The notes under the pieces: generated by a model
Told to the model about the DNA's origin: nothing
What the model saw: only the letters and a program-made list of their open reading frames with translations
The model's database searches: none
Part shown: positions 7,847 to 18,599 of the stretch, piece by piece
Layout of the letters: each line of letters opens with the position of its first letter
How positions within the stretch are numbered: the first letter of the stretch is position 1
NCBI GenBank assembly: GCA_020637395.1
Contig: JACJWA010000001.1
Span: 1,116,001 to 1,180,000, forward strand
Direction of reading: 5' to 3'
Source: Calditrichota bacterium
GTDB lineage: Bacteria; Electryoneota; RPQS01
DNA length: 64,000 bases
Position numbers and translations under genes: made by a program

Positions 7847-9099
7847 TGCTTCTCTGCCAGCGAAACTGGTTGGCGCGAGGGTTTCGAATCGCCGCGCAGC
7901 CGCAGCCACTTCGGACGGAGAGCTTTGGGCAATGTTGCCGTGCGGTACCAATCTCCCTTCCAACGATAGGGCAGGAGCAGACCCGCGAGACCAAAGCAGG
8001 GAGTGGTCAAAGTGTGCCAAAACTCATACTCTGGAAAGTAGGGCAACAGACGTTCTTGTCTAAACACTCGAGATCCGGTGATTACAAGCACGGCATCCAC
8101 CGCAAGCTTAAGTCCCCACACCGCTGCGGCAGCCGAAATCAGAGTGTTACCAAGCACTGCGAGCACAGGTAATACAAGAAGCAGCAGGTAGTAGAAGTAG
8201 ATTGCGAACAGGAAGAACAGCATGCTTCCCCGATAACTTAGACCTTTTGAAGCCCAGCGAAGCCGCTGCTGAAACAACCCGCGAATTGTGGTCACGGGTA
8301 GTGAGCGCACCAGAGTTTCTTGCGTGGTGGCAAACACCATCTTCCAAGTTGTGGACTGTGCCACGCGCTGCGCAAACAACACATCGTCCCCGGACACTAC
8401 GGAAGCACCGGCGCCAAAGCCCTCAATGCTTTCATAGACTTCGCGGCGATAGCAGAGATTGCTGCCGTTGCAGCTTGCCGCGTGCCCCCAGCCCAGGGAT
8501 CCCGCCGCCAGAAAATTCTGCACGAAGAAGTCCAGCCATTGAATCTTCTGCCAGCGAGGCACAGAAGCATAATCGGGCAAATCAAAGACTGTGAGTCCCG
8601 CCACAACTCCCACACCTTCCGTCAGATGCGCCACCATGCCGCGCAACCAATTATCGTGGTACTGACAGTCGGCGTCCGTCGTGAGAATGACCTCTGAGTC
8701 GGATGCCGCGATTCCTGCAGCGAGTGCGCGCTTTTTGGGTGACCCTGTGCTCTGTTCTTCGATACGAAGAGAACGCAGACCTGAATACTTCGCACACAGT
8801 TCTGCGAGAACTGTCGGTGTGTTATCCTCACTGCGATCATCCACAACAATCACTTCCCACTTCCCGGGGTAGTTCTGCCTCATCAGCGAATCGAGGGTCC
8901 ACGGCAATACCTCCGCTTCATTTCGGGCGGGCATGACGACGCAAACGCTCGGCCAAGAGTCGGGTGCCGCGGACTTGTTTCGCCGCAGACGTCTTAAGCC
9001 AATCGCAAAAACCAGCATGATCACGGCATACACCGCGGTCAGCCCTGCGACAACCACAAGAAGTGCGCTTACAAGTCCGGTCAGCTTCGGGATCTCCAT
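7843..9099 (-). CDS. GT2 membrane glycosyltransferase (second in operon)
   Basis: Family 2 glycosyltransferase of 418 residues. It has an N-terminal membrane helix (about 10-35), VVMPARNEAEVLP, VVDDRSEDN, the metal motif DADC (142-145), VSGDDVLFA (about 235-243), and QRLRW (about 278-282), followed by three to four membrane helices. The QxxRW motif suggests a processive or lipid-linked transferase. The ATG at 9099 matches the family start; it overlaps the flippase-like gene by 19 bases and lacks a clear ribosome site, so translation is probably coupled. The deacetylase begins within its stop codon (ATGA). Sugar specificity unknown. Confidence 0.85.
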   Translation of the reverse strand: MEIPKLTGLVSALLVVVAGLTAVYAVIMLVFAIGLRRLRRNKSAAPDSWPSVCVVMPARNEAEVLPWTLDSLMRQNYPGKWEVIVVDDRSEDNTPTVLAELCAKYSGLRSLRIEEQSTGSPKKRALAAGIAASDSEVILTTDADCQYHDNWLRGMVAHLTEGVGVVAGLTVFDLPDYASVPRWQKIQWLDFFVQNFLAAGSLGWGHAASCNGSNLCYRREVYESIEGFGAGASVVSGDDVLFAQRVAQSTTWKMVFATTQETLVRSLPVTTIRGLFQQRLRWASKGLSYRGSMLFFLFAIYFYYLLLLVLPVLAVLGNTLISAAAAVWGLKLAVDAVLVITGSRVFRQERLLPYFPEYEFWHTLTTPCFGLAGLLLPYRWKGDWYRTATLPKALRPKWLRLRGDSKPSRQPVSLAEKQ

Positions 9100-10094
9100 T
9101 GTCGAGGTAAGGCAAAGATGCGCTTCACGTGAATCAAACCAATCGCTGCAGGCAACGCGACATTCAAAGCAAACAGCAGAAGGGATGCGGCAATCGCCTG
9201 CGAGTCGGGTACGCCAAGTCCCCGCAAACAGAGCATCGCTGTCCATTCGCCCACGCCCAAGCTGCCAAGTGTGAGCGGGATATTCCCTTTCAAGAAGAAG
9301 TTCAAGTGCACCGCCAGCAAACCCGCAAGGAGCGGCACTTCGACTCCCAATGCGCCCAGCATGAGAATGAACTGAAGGAGAGATACTAAGAGAGAGGCGA
9401 TGGCCAAGAACAGATAGAGTGCTGCGCTCCGGGTCTGAATCCCCTGTGCAGCTTCAAGAGATGTCACAAGCCCTGCCGCACGAACCCTAATTTGCAGAAC
9501 CCCCCGGATCAGCTTTGCAATTCTGCCGGGAACCAATCCCACGCATAGCAATAGAGTCCCCAGCAAGGATAACAGAATTGATACTCCGCCGCTCCAAAAC
9601 AACCACTCTGTTTTCCACCCGAGATACGGCAGTATCCCCAAAGCAATCAAGCCAAACCCGTTGACGGTAATCGCGCTGTAAAGTCTTTCCGCTACCGTAA
9701 GAACGGAAGCTTTGCCCAACGGCACGTTGGTTAGAAACAACCCCCGACCATAGGCACCAACACGACCGGGCGTGATGAAACCAAGCGTGTGACCCAGCCA
9801 ATAGCTTGCCCGGATGTCGCTTTCGAGCACGTTTTCCCCCGCGCGCTTCGCGAGCAGTTTCCAGCGCAGATATTGAAGGTATTGATTGGGAATCCAAAGC
9901 AGAATGACGGCAAGAAGCTCGCGCCCACCAACGAAAGAAAGTCCGTTGGAAATCCCCTTCCAATCCAGGCGCCGATACAGTAAGTAAAGCAGCGCAAGAG
10001 AGAGCGAGACTTTTAGAAAGAAGGCGACATGCCGCTTCCAACCACTCCCGTTGGCGAGATTTCCCATACCGTAATCGGAAACCGGAACACTCAT
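9081..10094 (-). CDS. Flippase-like polytopic membrane protein (LPG-synthase TM family)
   Basis: A 337-residue protein with about eight hydrophobic segments, of the UPF0104 / lysylphosphatidylglycerol-synthase transmembrane family. It carries the family landmarks TPGRVGAYGRGLFL in the first half and LTLGSLGVGEWTA in the second. The soluble aminoacyl-transfer domain of true MprF is absent. The ATG at 10094 overlaps the previous stop as ATGA; the longer frame starting at 10271 lies inside the upstream gene. Next to three GT2 genes it may move a glycolipid across the membrane, but that is inference; relatives are often simply called flippase-like. Confidence 0.82.
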   Translation of the reverse strand: MSVPVSDYGMGNLANGSGWKRHVAFFLKVSLSLALLYLLYRRLDWKGISNGLSFVGGRELLAVILLWIPNQYLQYLRWKLLAKRAGENVLESDIRASYWLGHTLGFITPGRVGAYGRGLFLTNVPLGKASVLTVAERLYSAITVNGFGLIALGILPYLGWKTEWLFWSGGVSILLSLLGTLLLCVGLVPGRIAKLIRGVLQIRVRAAGLVTSLEAAQGIQTRSAALYLFLAIASLLVSLLQFILMLGALGVEVPLLAGLLAVHLNFFLKGNIPLTLGSLGVGEWTAMLCLRGLGVPDSQAIAASLLLFALNVALPAAIGLIHVKRIFALPRQWRSRS

Positions 10095-11260
10095 GAAGCT
10101 TTGGTGACCGTATTCAAGTTTCTCGCTGATTCGAACTGCCTTCCGCGCCAAATGTAGCGCCCACGGAATACATGCGCAAACACACGCCAGACGAGCCAAA
10201 TCGGGAGGAATAAGGATCCTGCAAGTACTCCTGGCGGAGTGATGTCGAGTTTCATTCGACGGGAGAACCATACTCCCGCAGCAGTGTCCAGCGCAACCTT
10301 GACTATTGTCGCAGCAGCGAGAATCGAGCAGCTCGGAAAAATCAAGGGCGACAAAAGCAGGGGATAGCTCAGCACTCCGACGAGCGAAGTCCAGGCGAAC
10401 AGCAGCCGCCAGCGGATGGGATAGAATCGAGTTACGCTCTGATGCCGCGCCGCTTGAGACAACCTTGAACCGCGTGCGCCGTGATCCGTGACAACGCTTT
10501 CCGGAGAGTCGCAGAACACGACTCTCCAGCCCGTGCGTGCAATGGCCTGCACCGTCAAATCGTCATCGCCTGACGGTAGGTCCCGCCGAACAGGCGCTCC
10601 GACGTCTTCAATCGCTTGTCGCCGATAGAGTATGCTGTGTCCGCATGCCGAAGCTGGAAATCCCCACCCACAGGCCGAGGCCATCGAGATGTTGGCGATC
10701 AGTCGCTCCCATCGGTAGGTTTCCGGAACTCCGGTAGGAGGCCAAGAGGCACCGAGAACTGCTCCACAAGAATCGTCAGAATTTGCGATCAAGGATGACA
10801 GCCAGTCTGCAGGAACAGCGCAGTCTGCATCCGTTACTGCTATCCATTGTGTGTCAATCCGCGAAAATGCGAATGCCAAAGCCTCTTTTTTCGGACTGTG
10901 GCACAGGCCGCGGTCCACAGGGTTCGCGCTTACTTCGAGACATTGATTAGCCACTGCAAGCTGCTCGGCTATCTCCTTGGTTCGGTCGCTCGAGTCGTCA
11001 TCTATGAACCGCACGACCTTCGGAAACAGGTGAGTCTGCGCCAGCACTGACTCAAGGCATAGACCCACGGTTTGCTGTTCATTTCTGCCCACAACTGCAA
11101 TCCCGATCGAACTACCATCCGTTGCGACTTGAGCCACCCAACGCCCGGATTTCGCCCGCCACAGCAGTAGCCCTGTAACCAAGAGTACGGAAGGCAGTAC
11201 AACAAACAGCACTCCGAATGCAAGAAGCCAATCAGGTGGATGGTTCCAAGTCAGCATCAT
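10091..11260 (-). CDS. GT2 membrane glycosyltransferase (first in operon)
   Basis: First gene of the minus-strand glycan operon. The 389 residues include an N-terminal membrane helix (about 11-34), IGIAVVGRNEQQTV, IDDDSSDRT, the metal motif DADC (144-147), a SGDDD acid block near 240, and two to three C-terminal helices. The closest general description is a family 2 glycosyltransferase. Unlike its two operon partners it lacks a clear QxxRW block, showing instead ARHQSVTRF in that place, so it may add a single sugar. Two ATG codons (11260 and 11257) lie directly behind a TATATT -10 element, suggesting a leaderless start. Sugar specificity cannot be read. Confidence 0.82.
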   Translation of the reverse strand: MMLTWNHPPDWLLAFGVLFVVLPSVLLVTGLLLWRAKSGRWVAQVATDGSSIGIAVVGRNEQQTVGLCLESVLAQTHLFPKVVRFIDDDSSDRTKEIAEQLAVANQCLEVSANPVDRGLCHSPKKEALAFAFSRIDTQWIAVTDADCAVPADWLSSLIANSDDSCGAVLGASWPPTGVPETYRWERLIANISMASACGWGFPASACGHSILYRRQAIEDVGAPVRRDLPSGDDDLTVQAIARTGWRVVFCDSPESVVTDHGARGSRLSQAARHQSVTRFYPIRWRLLFAWTSLVGVLSYPLLLSPLIFPSCSILAAATIVKVALDTAAGVWFSRRMKLDITPPGVLAGSLFLPIWLVWRVFAHVFRGRYIWRGRQFESARNLNTVTKAS

Positions 11261-11262
11261 AA

Positions 11263-13414
<2,152 letters not shown>

Positions 13415-13457
13415 TGTGATCAAGTAGAAAAGAAATAAGAAACCACTCAATCAACCT

Positions 13458-14027
13458 ATGGCATCTACCGCGGATATTCGCAAAGGCCTGACCATTCAAA
13501 TGGAAGGCCAGATTTTTGAAATTGCAGATTTTCAACATGTCAAGCCTGGCAAGGGCGGGGCATTTGTCAGAATGACGTTGCGCAATGCTCGGACGGGTCG
13601 AGTCATCGAACGCACACTCAATTCCGGCGCTTCGATTGAGACTGTTCGCGTCGAAGGCAAAGACTTACAGTTCCTTTATGGAGACGGCGAGTTCTTTCAC
13701 TTCATGGACCAGGAATCGTATGAGCAGTTCCAGTTTCCGACGGATTGGATTGGCGACAAGTCGCAGTGGCTTAAAGAGGGCGTTGTCTGCCGTGTCAACT
13801 TCCTTGAGATGGAAGCTCTGACTCTTGAAATGCCCAACTTCCTCGAGTTCGAAATTAAAGAGACTGCTCCGGGTTTTAAGGGCGATACCGTTTCAAATAC
13901 GGGGAAACCGGCGACGCTGGAAACCGGAGCGGAAATCAACGTGCCGCTTTTCTGTGAAACCGGTGACGTGGTTCGTGTGGATACGAGAACAGGTGAATAT
14001 CTGGATCGAGTGAAACGGGCAGGATAG
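13458..14027 (+). CDS. efp: Translation elongation factor P
   Basis: Ribosome-associated factor that relieves stalling at polyproline. The 189 residues show the KOW-like domain with the loop KPGKGGAF (29-36), whose Lys32 is the position modified in many bacteria. Two OB-type domains follow, with the C-terminal stretch ETGDVVRVDTRTGEYLDRVK typical of the family. No EpmA or other modification gene is adjacent, so the modification state is unknown. It sits 43 bases after ligA and 3 bases before the OmpA-like gene. Confidence 0.96.
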   Translation: MASTADIRKGLTIQMEGQIFEIADFQHVKPGKGGAFVRMTLRNARTGRVIERTLNSGASIETVRVEGKDLQFLYGDGEFFHFMDQESYEQFQFPTDWIGDKSQWLKEGVVCRVNFLEMEALTLEMPNFLEFEIKETAPGFKGDTVSNTGKPATLETGAEINVPLFCETGDVVRVDTRTGEYLDRVKRAG

Positions 14028-14030
14028 GCC

Positions 14031-14915
14031 ATGGACAACTACCGCCTTGTACTTGCCGCGATAGCATTGGCACTGGCCATAATGTTCGCAGCGGTCTGGT
14101 GGTACAGGGGTCGGCAGCGTTCACCGCGAACACGCGGCGCGCTGATCGTCTATTCGCTTCTCTTGCTCTGTTCTGCATTCCTGCTCTATTCGAGGTCAAG
14201 TGAACCTTTAGTTGCACAAAAGTCCGACCGGCCAAATCCAAGCGCTGAAGTCAAATCCCCTGTTGCAGCGGAACAAGAATCCGGGTCGGACCACAAAGCG
14301 GACGCCGGAGCGAAGGAAGAGCGAGCCCGACAGGAAACGCTTCAGCAGACCCCGACTTCAAGCTCTTCTGATCGCGAGGGCTACGACTCAGATCATCGCG
14401 ATCATGCCGCTTCGCTCAGTTCTTCGCGAGATTTTCAGCTTGTCTATGGCCCTCCGGAGCGACCGTTGCCGAAACGCAAAGGTTCGGGTGCGAGGTCCGG
14501 ACAGCCTGAAGAAGTCATTGAGGCGGCGGTTCTGCATGCTTTTGACATTATCGAGCTGTTTTTTGAGACGCACGCCACTCCGGTGGTTCAGGCAAATTCT
14601 AACCCGGGAGCGGCGGCGGGAACTGCGATTGAGTTCTTGCCTGGAACTGCGCAACTCAGTGATCACAGCAGACGCTATTTAGAGTCTTTGGCGCCCGCAC
14701 TTGAGAAACAATGCAAGAGCGGTCGTTTGGAAATACGTGCGCAGACCAATGAAAAGCTTGGTTCCCCCGCCATGCGGTTCTCACTGACGCAGTCGCGCGC
14801 GGAGGCAGTTGCAGAAATCCTCACTTCAGGAGGATTTCCTGCGGATCGTTTGATCGCCATCGGAAGTGAATCGGCCAATCAAACGAGTGTAAGTTTCGTT
14901 CACAGGCCAAACTAA
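14031..14915 (+). CDS. Membrane-anchored OmpA-like domain protein
   Basis: A 294-residue protein with two hydrophobic helices near residues 5-23 and 37-53. A long low-complexity linker rich in Ser, Glu, Asp and Lys follows (about 58-160), then a C-terminal OmpA/MotB-like domain (about 195-290). The domain shows IEFLPGTAQLSDHSRRYLES, then RAEAVAEILTSGGFPADRLI, matching the peptidoglycan-binding fold. Its conserved Asp/Arg pocket is not obvious, so peptidoglycan binding is uncertain. It lies 3 bases after efp and 9 bases before accB. It could tether the inner membrane to the wall; no specific function is known. Confidence 0.65.
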   Translation: MDNYRLVLAAIALALAIMFAAVWWYRGRQRSPRTRGALIVYSLLLLCSAFLLYSRSSEPLVAQKSDRPNPSAEVKSPVAAEQESGSDHKADAGAKEERARQETLQQTPTSSSSDREGYDSDHRDHAASLSSSRDFQLVYGPPERPLPKRKGSGARSGQPEEVIEAAVLHAFDIIELFFETHATPVVQANSNPGAAAGTAIEFLPGTAQLSDHSRRYLESLAPALEKQCKSGRLEIRAQTNEKLGSPAMRFSLTQSRAEAVAEILTSGGFPADRLIAIGSESANQTSVSFVHRPN

Positions 14916-14924
14916 GGAGCCACC

Positions 14925-15437
14925 ATGGCAACTCGGCCCCCAAAGGAAAAATCTCGACTCGATCTTGCAGAGATACAGAAACTCGTTCGAATGCTCGAGC
15001 GCAGCCCGATTACTGAGTTCGAACTGGTTGAAAGTGATCTCCGCATTCGGATCTCGAAGAATGGCGGTTACGCTCCAACTATGCTCGCTCCTGCCGGGCT
15101 TCCCGGCGTGCCCATGGCGGTCGCGCAGGTTCCGACGCCTGGTGCACCGTCGGCGGCTCCCGAAGCTGCGCCTAAACCCGCTGCTGCATCGAATCTGATT
15201 GACGTAAAAGCGCCCATGGTCGGAACTTTCTATCGTGCACCGTCCCCCGATGCTGATGTGTATGTCAGAGTGGGAGATTCAGTTGAACCCGGTAAGGTGC
15301 TCTGCATCATCGAAGCCATGAAGTTGATGAACGAGATTGAGTCTGAGTTCAAAGGACGTATCGCGGAAATCCTGATCGAGAACGCCCAGCCGGTGGAATA
15401 CGGCCAAGTGCTGTTCCGAATTGAAAGAACGGCCTGA
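14925..15437 (+). CDS. accB: Acetyl-CoA carboxylase biotin carboxyl carrier protein
   Basis: Carrier subunit of acetyl-CoA carboxylase, which makes malonyl-CoA for fatty acid synthesis. It has an N-terminal dimerisation segment (about 10-50), an Ala/Pro-rich flexible linker (about 50-90) and the biotinyl domain with [11 protein letters not shown], where Lys133 carries biotin. The 170 residues are slightly longer than in E. coli. An AAGGAG ribosome site precedes the ATG. Its stop overlaps the accC start by one base (TGATG), the standard accBC arrangement. The carboxyltransferase genes accA and accD are not in the window. Confidence 0.96.
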   Translation: MATRPPKEKSRLDLAEIQKLVRMLERSPITEFELVESDLRIRISKNGGYAPTMLAPAGLPGVPMAVAQVPTPGAPSAAPEAAPKPAAASNLIDVKAPMVGTFYRAPSPDADVYVRVGDSVEPGKVLCIIEAMKLMNEIESEFKGRIAEILIENAQPVEYGQVLFRIERTA

Positions 15438-16789
15438 TGTTCAAAAAGGTTCTTGTTGCTAATCGCGGCGAGATTGCGCTGCGCGTCATGCGCGCCTGCA
15501 AGGATATTGGTCTGAGCACGGTAGCCGTTTTCTCGACTGCGGATCGTGACTCTCTCCACGTACGATTTGCCGACGAATCCGTGTGCATCGGTCCCCCGCA
15601 GGCGACAGAAAGCTATCTGTCCCCGAGAGCGATCATGTCCGCAGCAGAAATCGCGGGCGCGGATGCCATTCACCCCGGGTATGGGTTCCTCGCGGAAAAT
15701 GAAGACTTCGCGCAAATCTGCCAAGCGCATGAAGTGGTTTGGATCGGACCTGATCCCAAAGTGATTCAAATGATGGGGAACAAATCCGAAGCCAAACGCA
15801 CCATGATCAAGGCAGGCTGTCCGGTTGTGCCGGGCAGCGACGGTCCGGTCGAAAGTGCAGAGGAAGCACGGACGCTTGCCGAGGAGTTCGGTCTCCCCGT
15901 CATGATCAAAGCTGTGGCTGGCGGAGGGGGACGTGGGATGAGGCTTGTCACGGACATCGCCAATGTCGAGACGGCTTTTGAGATGGCAAGCGCCGAGGCC
16001 GAGGCCGCGTTCAGCAACGGAGACCTCTACCTTGAAAAAGCCATTGTCGAGCCGCGCCATGTCGAAATACAGGTGATGGGAGACGGAAAAGGGAATTGCA
16101 TTCACTTCGGCGAGCGTGATTGCTCGATGCAGAGACGTCACCAAAAGTTGATTGAAGAATCTCCTTCGCCCGCAGTTTCGCCCGAACTGCGCGAGAAGAT
16201 GGGACGAACGGCGACGCAAGCCGCAGCGGCCATCAACTATTCCGGTGCAGGCACCATGGAGTTTCTGCTGGACCGAAGCGGACACTTCTATTTCATGGAA
16301 ATGAACACGCGAATCCAGGTTGAACATCCCGTGACCGAAATGGTGACCGGTGCTGACTTGGTCAAGTGGCAACTGCTCGTTGCACTGGGACACAAATTGC
16401 CGCGCCAGAAGGATGTTCAGCTACGCGGGCATGCGATTGAGTGCCGTGTGAATGCGGAAGATGCTGCAAGGGGATTCCTGCCGTCTCCCGGCAAGGTCGC
16501 TACTTGGAACCTTCCCGGAGGCCCGGGCGTGCGCGTGGACACGCACGTCTACCAAGGTTATAGCATTCCGCCATTCTACGACTCGCTCATTGCCAAATTG
16601 ATTGTCTGGGGCGAGACTCGGGAAGAGGCAATTGTTCGCTGCAAGCGCGCGCTCTCTGAATTCATCGTTGAGGGCATACAAACGACCATTCCATTTCACC
16701 TGCAAATGCTTGAAACTGAGGCCTTCCTGACCGGCGACATCCACACAAAGTGGGTTGAGCAATACATGGAACAGCAGTCCAAGTCATAG
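15437..16789 (+). CDS. accC: Biotin carboxylase subunit of acetyl-CoA carboxylase
   Basis: ATP-dependent carboxylation of biotin on AccB. The 450 residues match E. coli AccC (449). Landmarks: [17 protein letters not shown] at the start, [10 protein letters not shown] near 79-88, the ATP-grasp glycine loop GGGGRGM (162-168), HVEIQVMGD, and the catalytic [13 protein letters not shown] block near 288-300. Directly coupled to accB. A 387-codon antisense frame across this gene is only a shadow of its strong codon bias. Confidence 0.97.
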   Translation: MFKKVLVANRGEIALRVMRACKDIGLSTVAVFSTADRDSLHVRFADESVCIGPPQATESYLSPRAIMSAAEIAGADAIHPGYGFLAENEDFAQICQAHEVVWIGPDPKVIQMMGNKSEAKRTMIKAGCPVVPGSDGPVESAEEARTLAEEFGLPVMIKAVAGGGGRGMRLVTDIANVETAFEMASAEAEAAFSNGDLYLEKAIVEPRHVEIQVMGDGKGNCIHFGERDCSMQRRHQKLIEESPSPAVSPELREKMGRTATQAAAAINYSGAGTMEFLLDRSGHFYFMEMNTRIQVEHPVTEMVTGADLVKWQLLVALGHKLPRQKDVQLRGHAIECRVNAEDAARGFLPSPGKVATWNLPGGPGVRVDTHVYQGYSIPPFYDSLIAKLIVWGETREEAIVRCKRALSEFIVEGIQTTIPFHLQMLETEAFLTGDIHTKWVEQYMEQQSKS

Positions 16790-16830
16790 AGGTGAGTTAT
16801 CATCAGTATTTCAACTGAGGCCGAATCGTA

Positions 16831-17214
16831 ATGAATATTCCTGCAAATTGTCTGTACACTAAAGAACATGAATGGGTCAGGCTGGCCGACGGAGCCGCCG
16901 TGATCGGAGTCACTGATTTTGCTCAAGGCGAACTGGGAGACGTCGTGTTTGTTCAGCTCCCGCCGCTCGGCTCGACCGTGAAACAAGGGGACTCCTTCGG
17001 CACCATCGAAGCAGTTAAGGCAGTCGCCGACCTCTATGCCCCCATCAGTGGCGAGATCCTGGAAGTGAATTCGGTGCTCGATGGATCGCCCGAAGTGATC
17101 AACCGCGAGCCGTATACTGATGGCTGGATTGTCAAGATCAAGCCCACCTCTATCGAAACCGAGAAGTCAAATCTGATGACTCCGGAGCAATATAAGGATT
17201 TCACCAGCGCGTAG
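16831..17214 (+). CDS. gcvH: Glycine cleavage system H protein
   Basis: Lipoyl carrier of the glycine cleavage complex, shuttling the aminomethyl group from glycine decarboxylase to GcvT. The 127 residues contain the lipoylation block TIEAVKAVADLYAP with Lys63 as the lipoyl-lysine, and the family start YTKEHEWVRL. It is followed after 2 bases by gcvPA and then gcvPB. The aminomethyltransferase gcvT and the lipoate enzymes are not in the window. Confidence 0.96.
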   Translation: MNIPANCLYTKEHEWVRLADGAAVIGVTDFAQGELGDVVFVQLPPLGSTVKQGDSFGTIEAVKAVADLYAPISGEILEVNSVLDGSPEVINREPYTDGWIVKIKPTSIETEKSNLMTPEQYKDFTSA

Positions 17215-17243
17215 CTGTGCTGGAGACTATACTCATACCCTTA

Positions 17244-18599
17244 ATGCGATACATCCCGAATACCCCCGATGACCGTAGTGCGATGCTGCGCGACATCGGG
17301 GTCTCCTCTTTTGAAGATCTGCTGACTGCCATTCCGAAGGATCTTCGTTATCAGAAACCACTGAACATCGCACCGGGAAAATCGGAATGGGAAGTGCGCC
17401 GCGAAATGGAAGCCATGGCTCTCAAGAATCAGAATGCCATGAGCACACCCTGTTTCATGGGAGCCGGCTGCTATGATCATTTTGTCCCGTCCGCTGTGAA
17501 TGCACTGGCATCTCGAAGTGAGTACGCCACGGCCTACACTCCGTATCAACCAGAAGTCGCGCAGGGTACGCTGCAGGTCATCTATGAGTTCCAAACGATG
17601 ATCAGTGAGCTCTTTGCAATGCCCGCAGCGAATGCAAGCCTGTATGACGGCGGAAACGCTCTTTCAGAGGCGGTTTCGATGGCCTGTGCGCACACGAAGC
17701 GCCGCCGGGTTGTTTGGACTGAAGCCGTAAACCCCGCCTATCGCCGAGTCGCGCGGACGAACAATGTTGCTCACGGCGTCACTTTCGACACGGCTCCTTG
17801 CGCAAACGGCTGCCAGTCCAACGAAGACATTGCCATGCTGCTCAGCGAGGACGTTGCCGCTGTTGTGCTGCAGTATCCGAATTTCTATGGCGTTGTTGAT
17901 GACTTGAAAAAGTTGATCGAACGCATTCATACTGCTGGGGCGCTCGCGATTGTTGTTTCGGACCCCATGGCCATGGGAGTCCTGGCTCCCCCAGGACGGT
18001 TTGGAGCAGACATTGTCGTTGGCGAAGGTCAATCTCTTGGTAACTTCATGAGCTACGGCGGTCCATATCTTGGTTTGTTCGCTTGCACCATGGAGTTGGT
18101 GCGACTTATGCCAGGTCGAATTGTGGGTGTTACCAAAGATTTGGACCGCAAGCGCGGTTTCGTACTCACTCTGCAAACACGCGAACAGCATATCCGGCGC
18201 GACAAGGCCACCTCAAATGTCTGCACGAATCAAGGACTGATTGCCACACGCGCAACGTTCTATCTCTCTCTGGTCGGACCGCAAGGGCTAAGGGACATTG
18301 GCAACGCCTGCGGACGAAGAGCTGCCTACTTGATCAGCAAGTTGCGCGATGTTCCAGGCTTTGGGTTTCCGCATAGTGGTCCGCACTTCCGAGAGTTTCT
18401 TTTGCGCGTTCCCGGAAAAGCTGAAGAGTTTTTTGATCACATGGCTGCTCACGGTGTCTTGGCCGGCGTTCCGTTAGTCAGACTTGGGCTTGCTGACGAG
18501 CGTGGCTTGTTGGTTGCCTTGACTGAGACCAGAACGCTTGAGGATATGGACTTGTACGTGTCACTCGCTCAGAAATATGTTGCGGAGGGCAAGCGATGA
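17244..18599 (+). CDS. gcvPA: Glycine dehydrogenase (decarboxylating) subunit 1
   Basis: N-terminal half of the split P protein. With gcvPB it forms the PLP-dependent glycine decarboxylase. The ATG at 17244 yields MRYIPNTPDDRSAML, the usual N terminus of the family, and 451 residues; a GTG at 17217 would add nine residues. Neither has a good ribosome site. Further family blocks are FMGAGCYDHFVPSAV, TAYTPYQPEVAQGTLQ and YDGGNALSEA. The stop overlaps the gcvPB start as ATGA. The two-gene form is typical of many thermophiles, Firmicutes and deep-branching lineages, unlike the fused P protein of E. coli. Confidence 0.95.
   Translation: MRYIPNTPDDRSAMLRDIGVSSFEDLLTAIPKDLRYQKPLNIAPGKSEWEVRREMEAMALKNQNAMSTPCFMGAGCYDHFVPSAVNALASRSEYATAYTPYQPEVAQGTLQVIYEFQTMISELFAMPAANASLYDGGNALSEAVSMACAHTKRRRVVWTEAVNPAYRRVARTNNVAHGVTFDTAPCANGCQSNEDIAMLLSEDVAAVVLQYPNFYGVVDDLKKLIERIHTAGALAIVVSDPMAMGVLAPPGRFGADIVVGEGQSLGNFMSYGGPYLGLFACTMELVRLMPGRIVGVTKDLDRKRGFVLTLQTREQHIRRDKATSNVCTNQGLIATRATFYLSLVGPQGLRDIGNACGRRAAYLISKLRDVPGFGFPHSGPHFREFLLRVPGKAEEFFDHMAAHGVLAGVPLVRLGLADERGLLVALTETRTLEDMDLYVSLAQKYVAEGKR

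Noticed and set aside
15230..16393. 387-codon open frame on the minus strand across accB/accC
   Set aside because: It is fully antisense to two unmistakable genes, has no recognisable motif, and its composition follows from the codon bias of accC.
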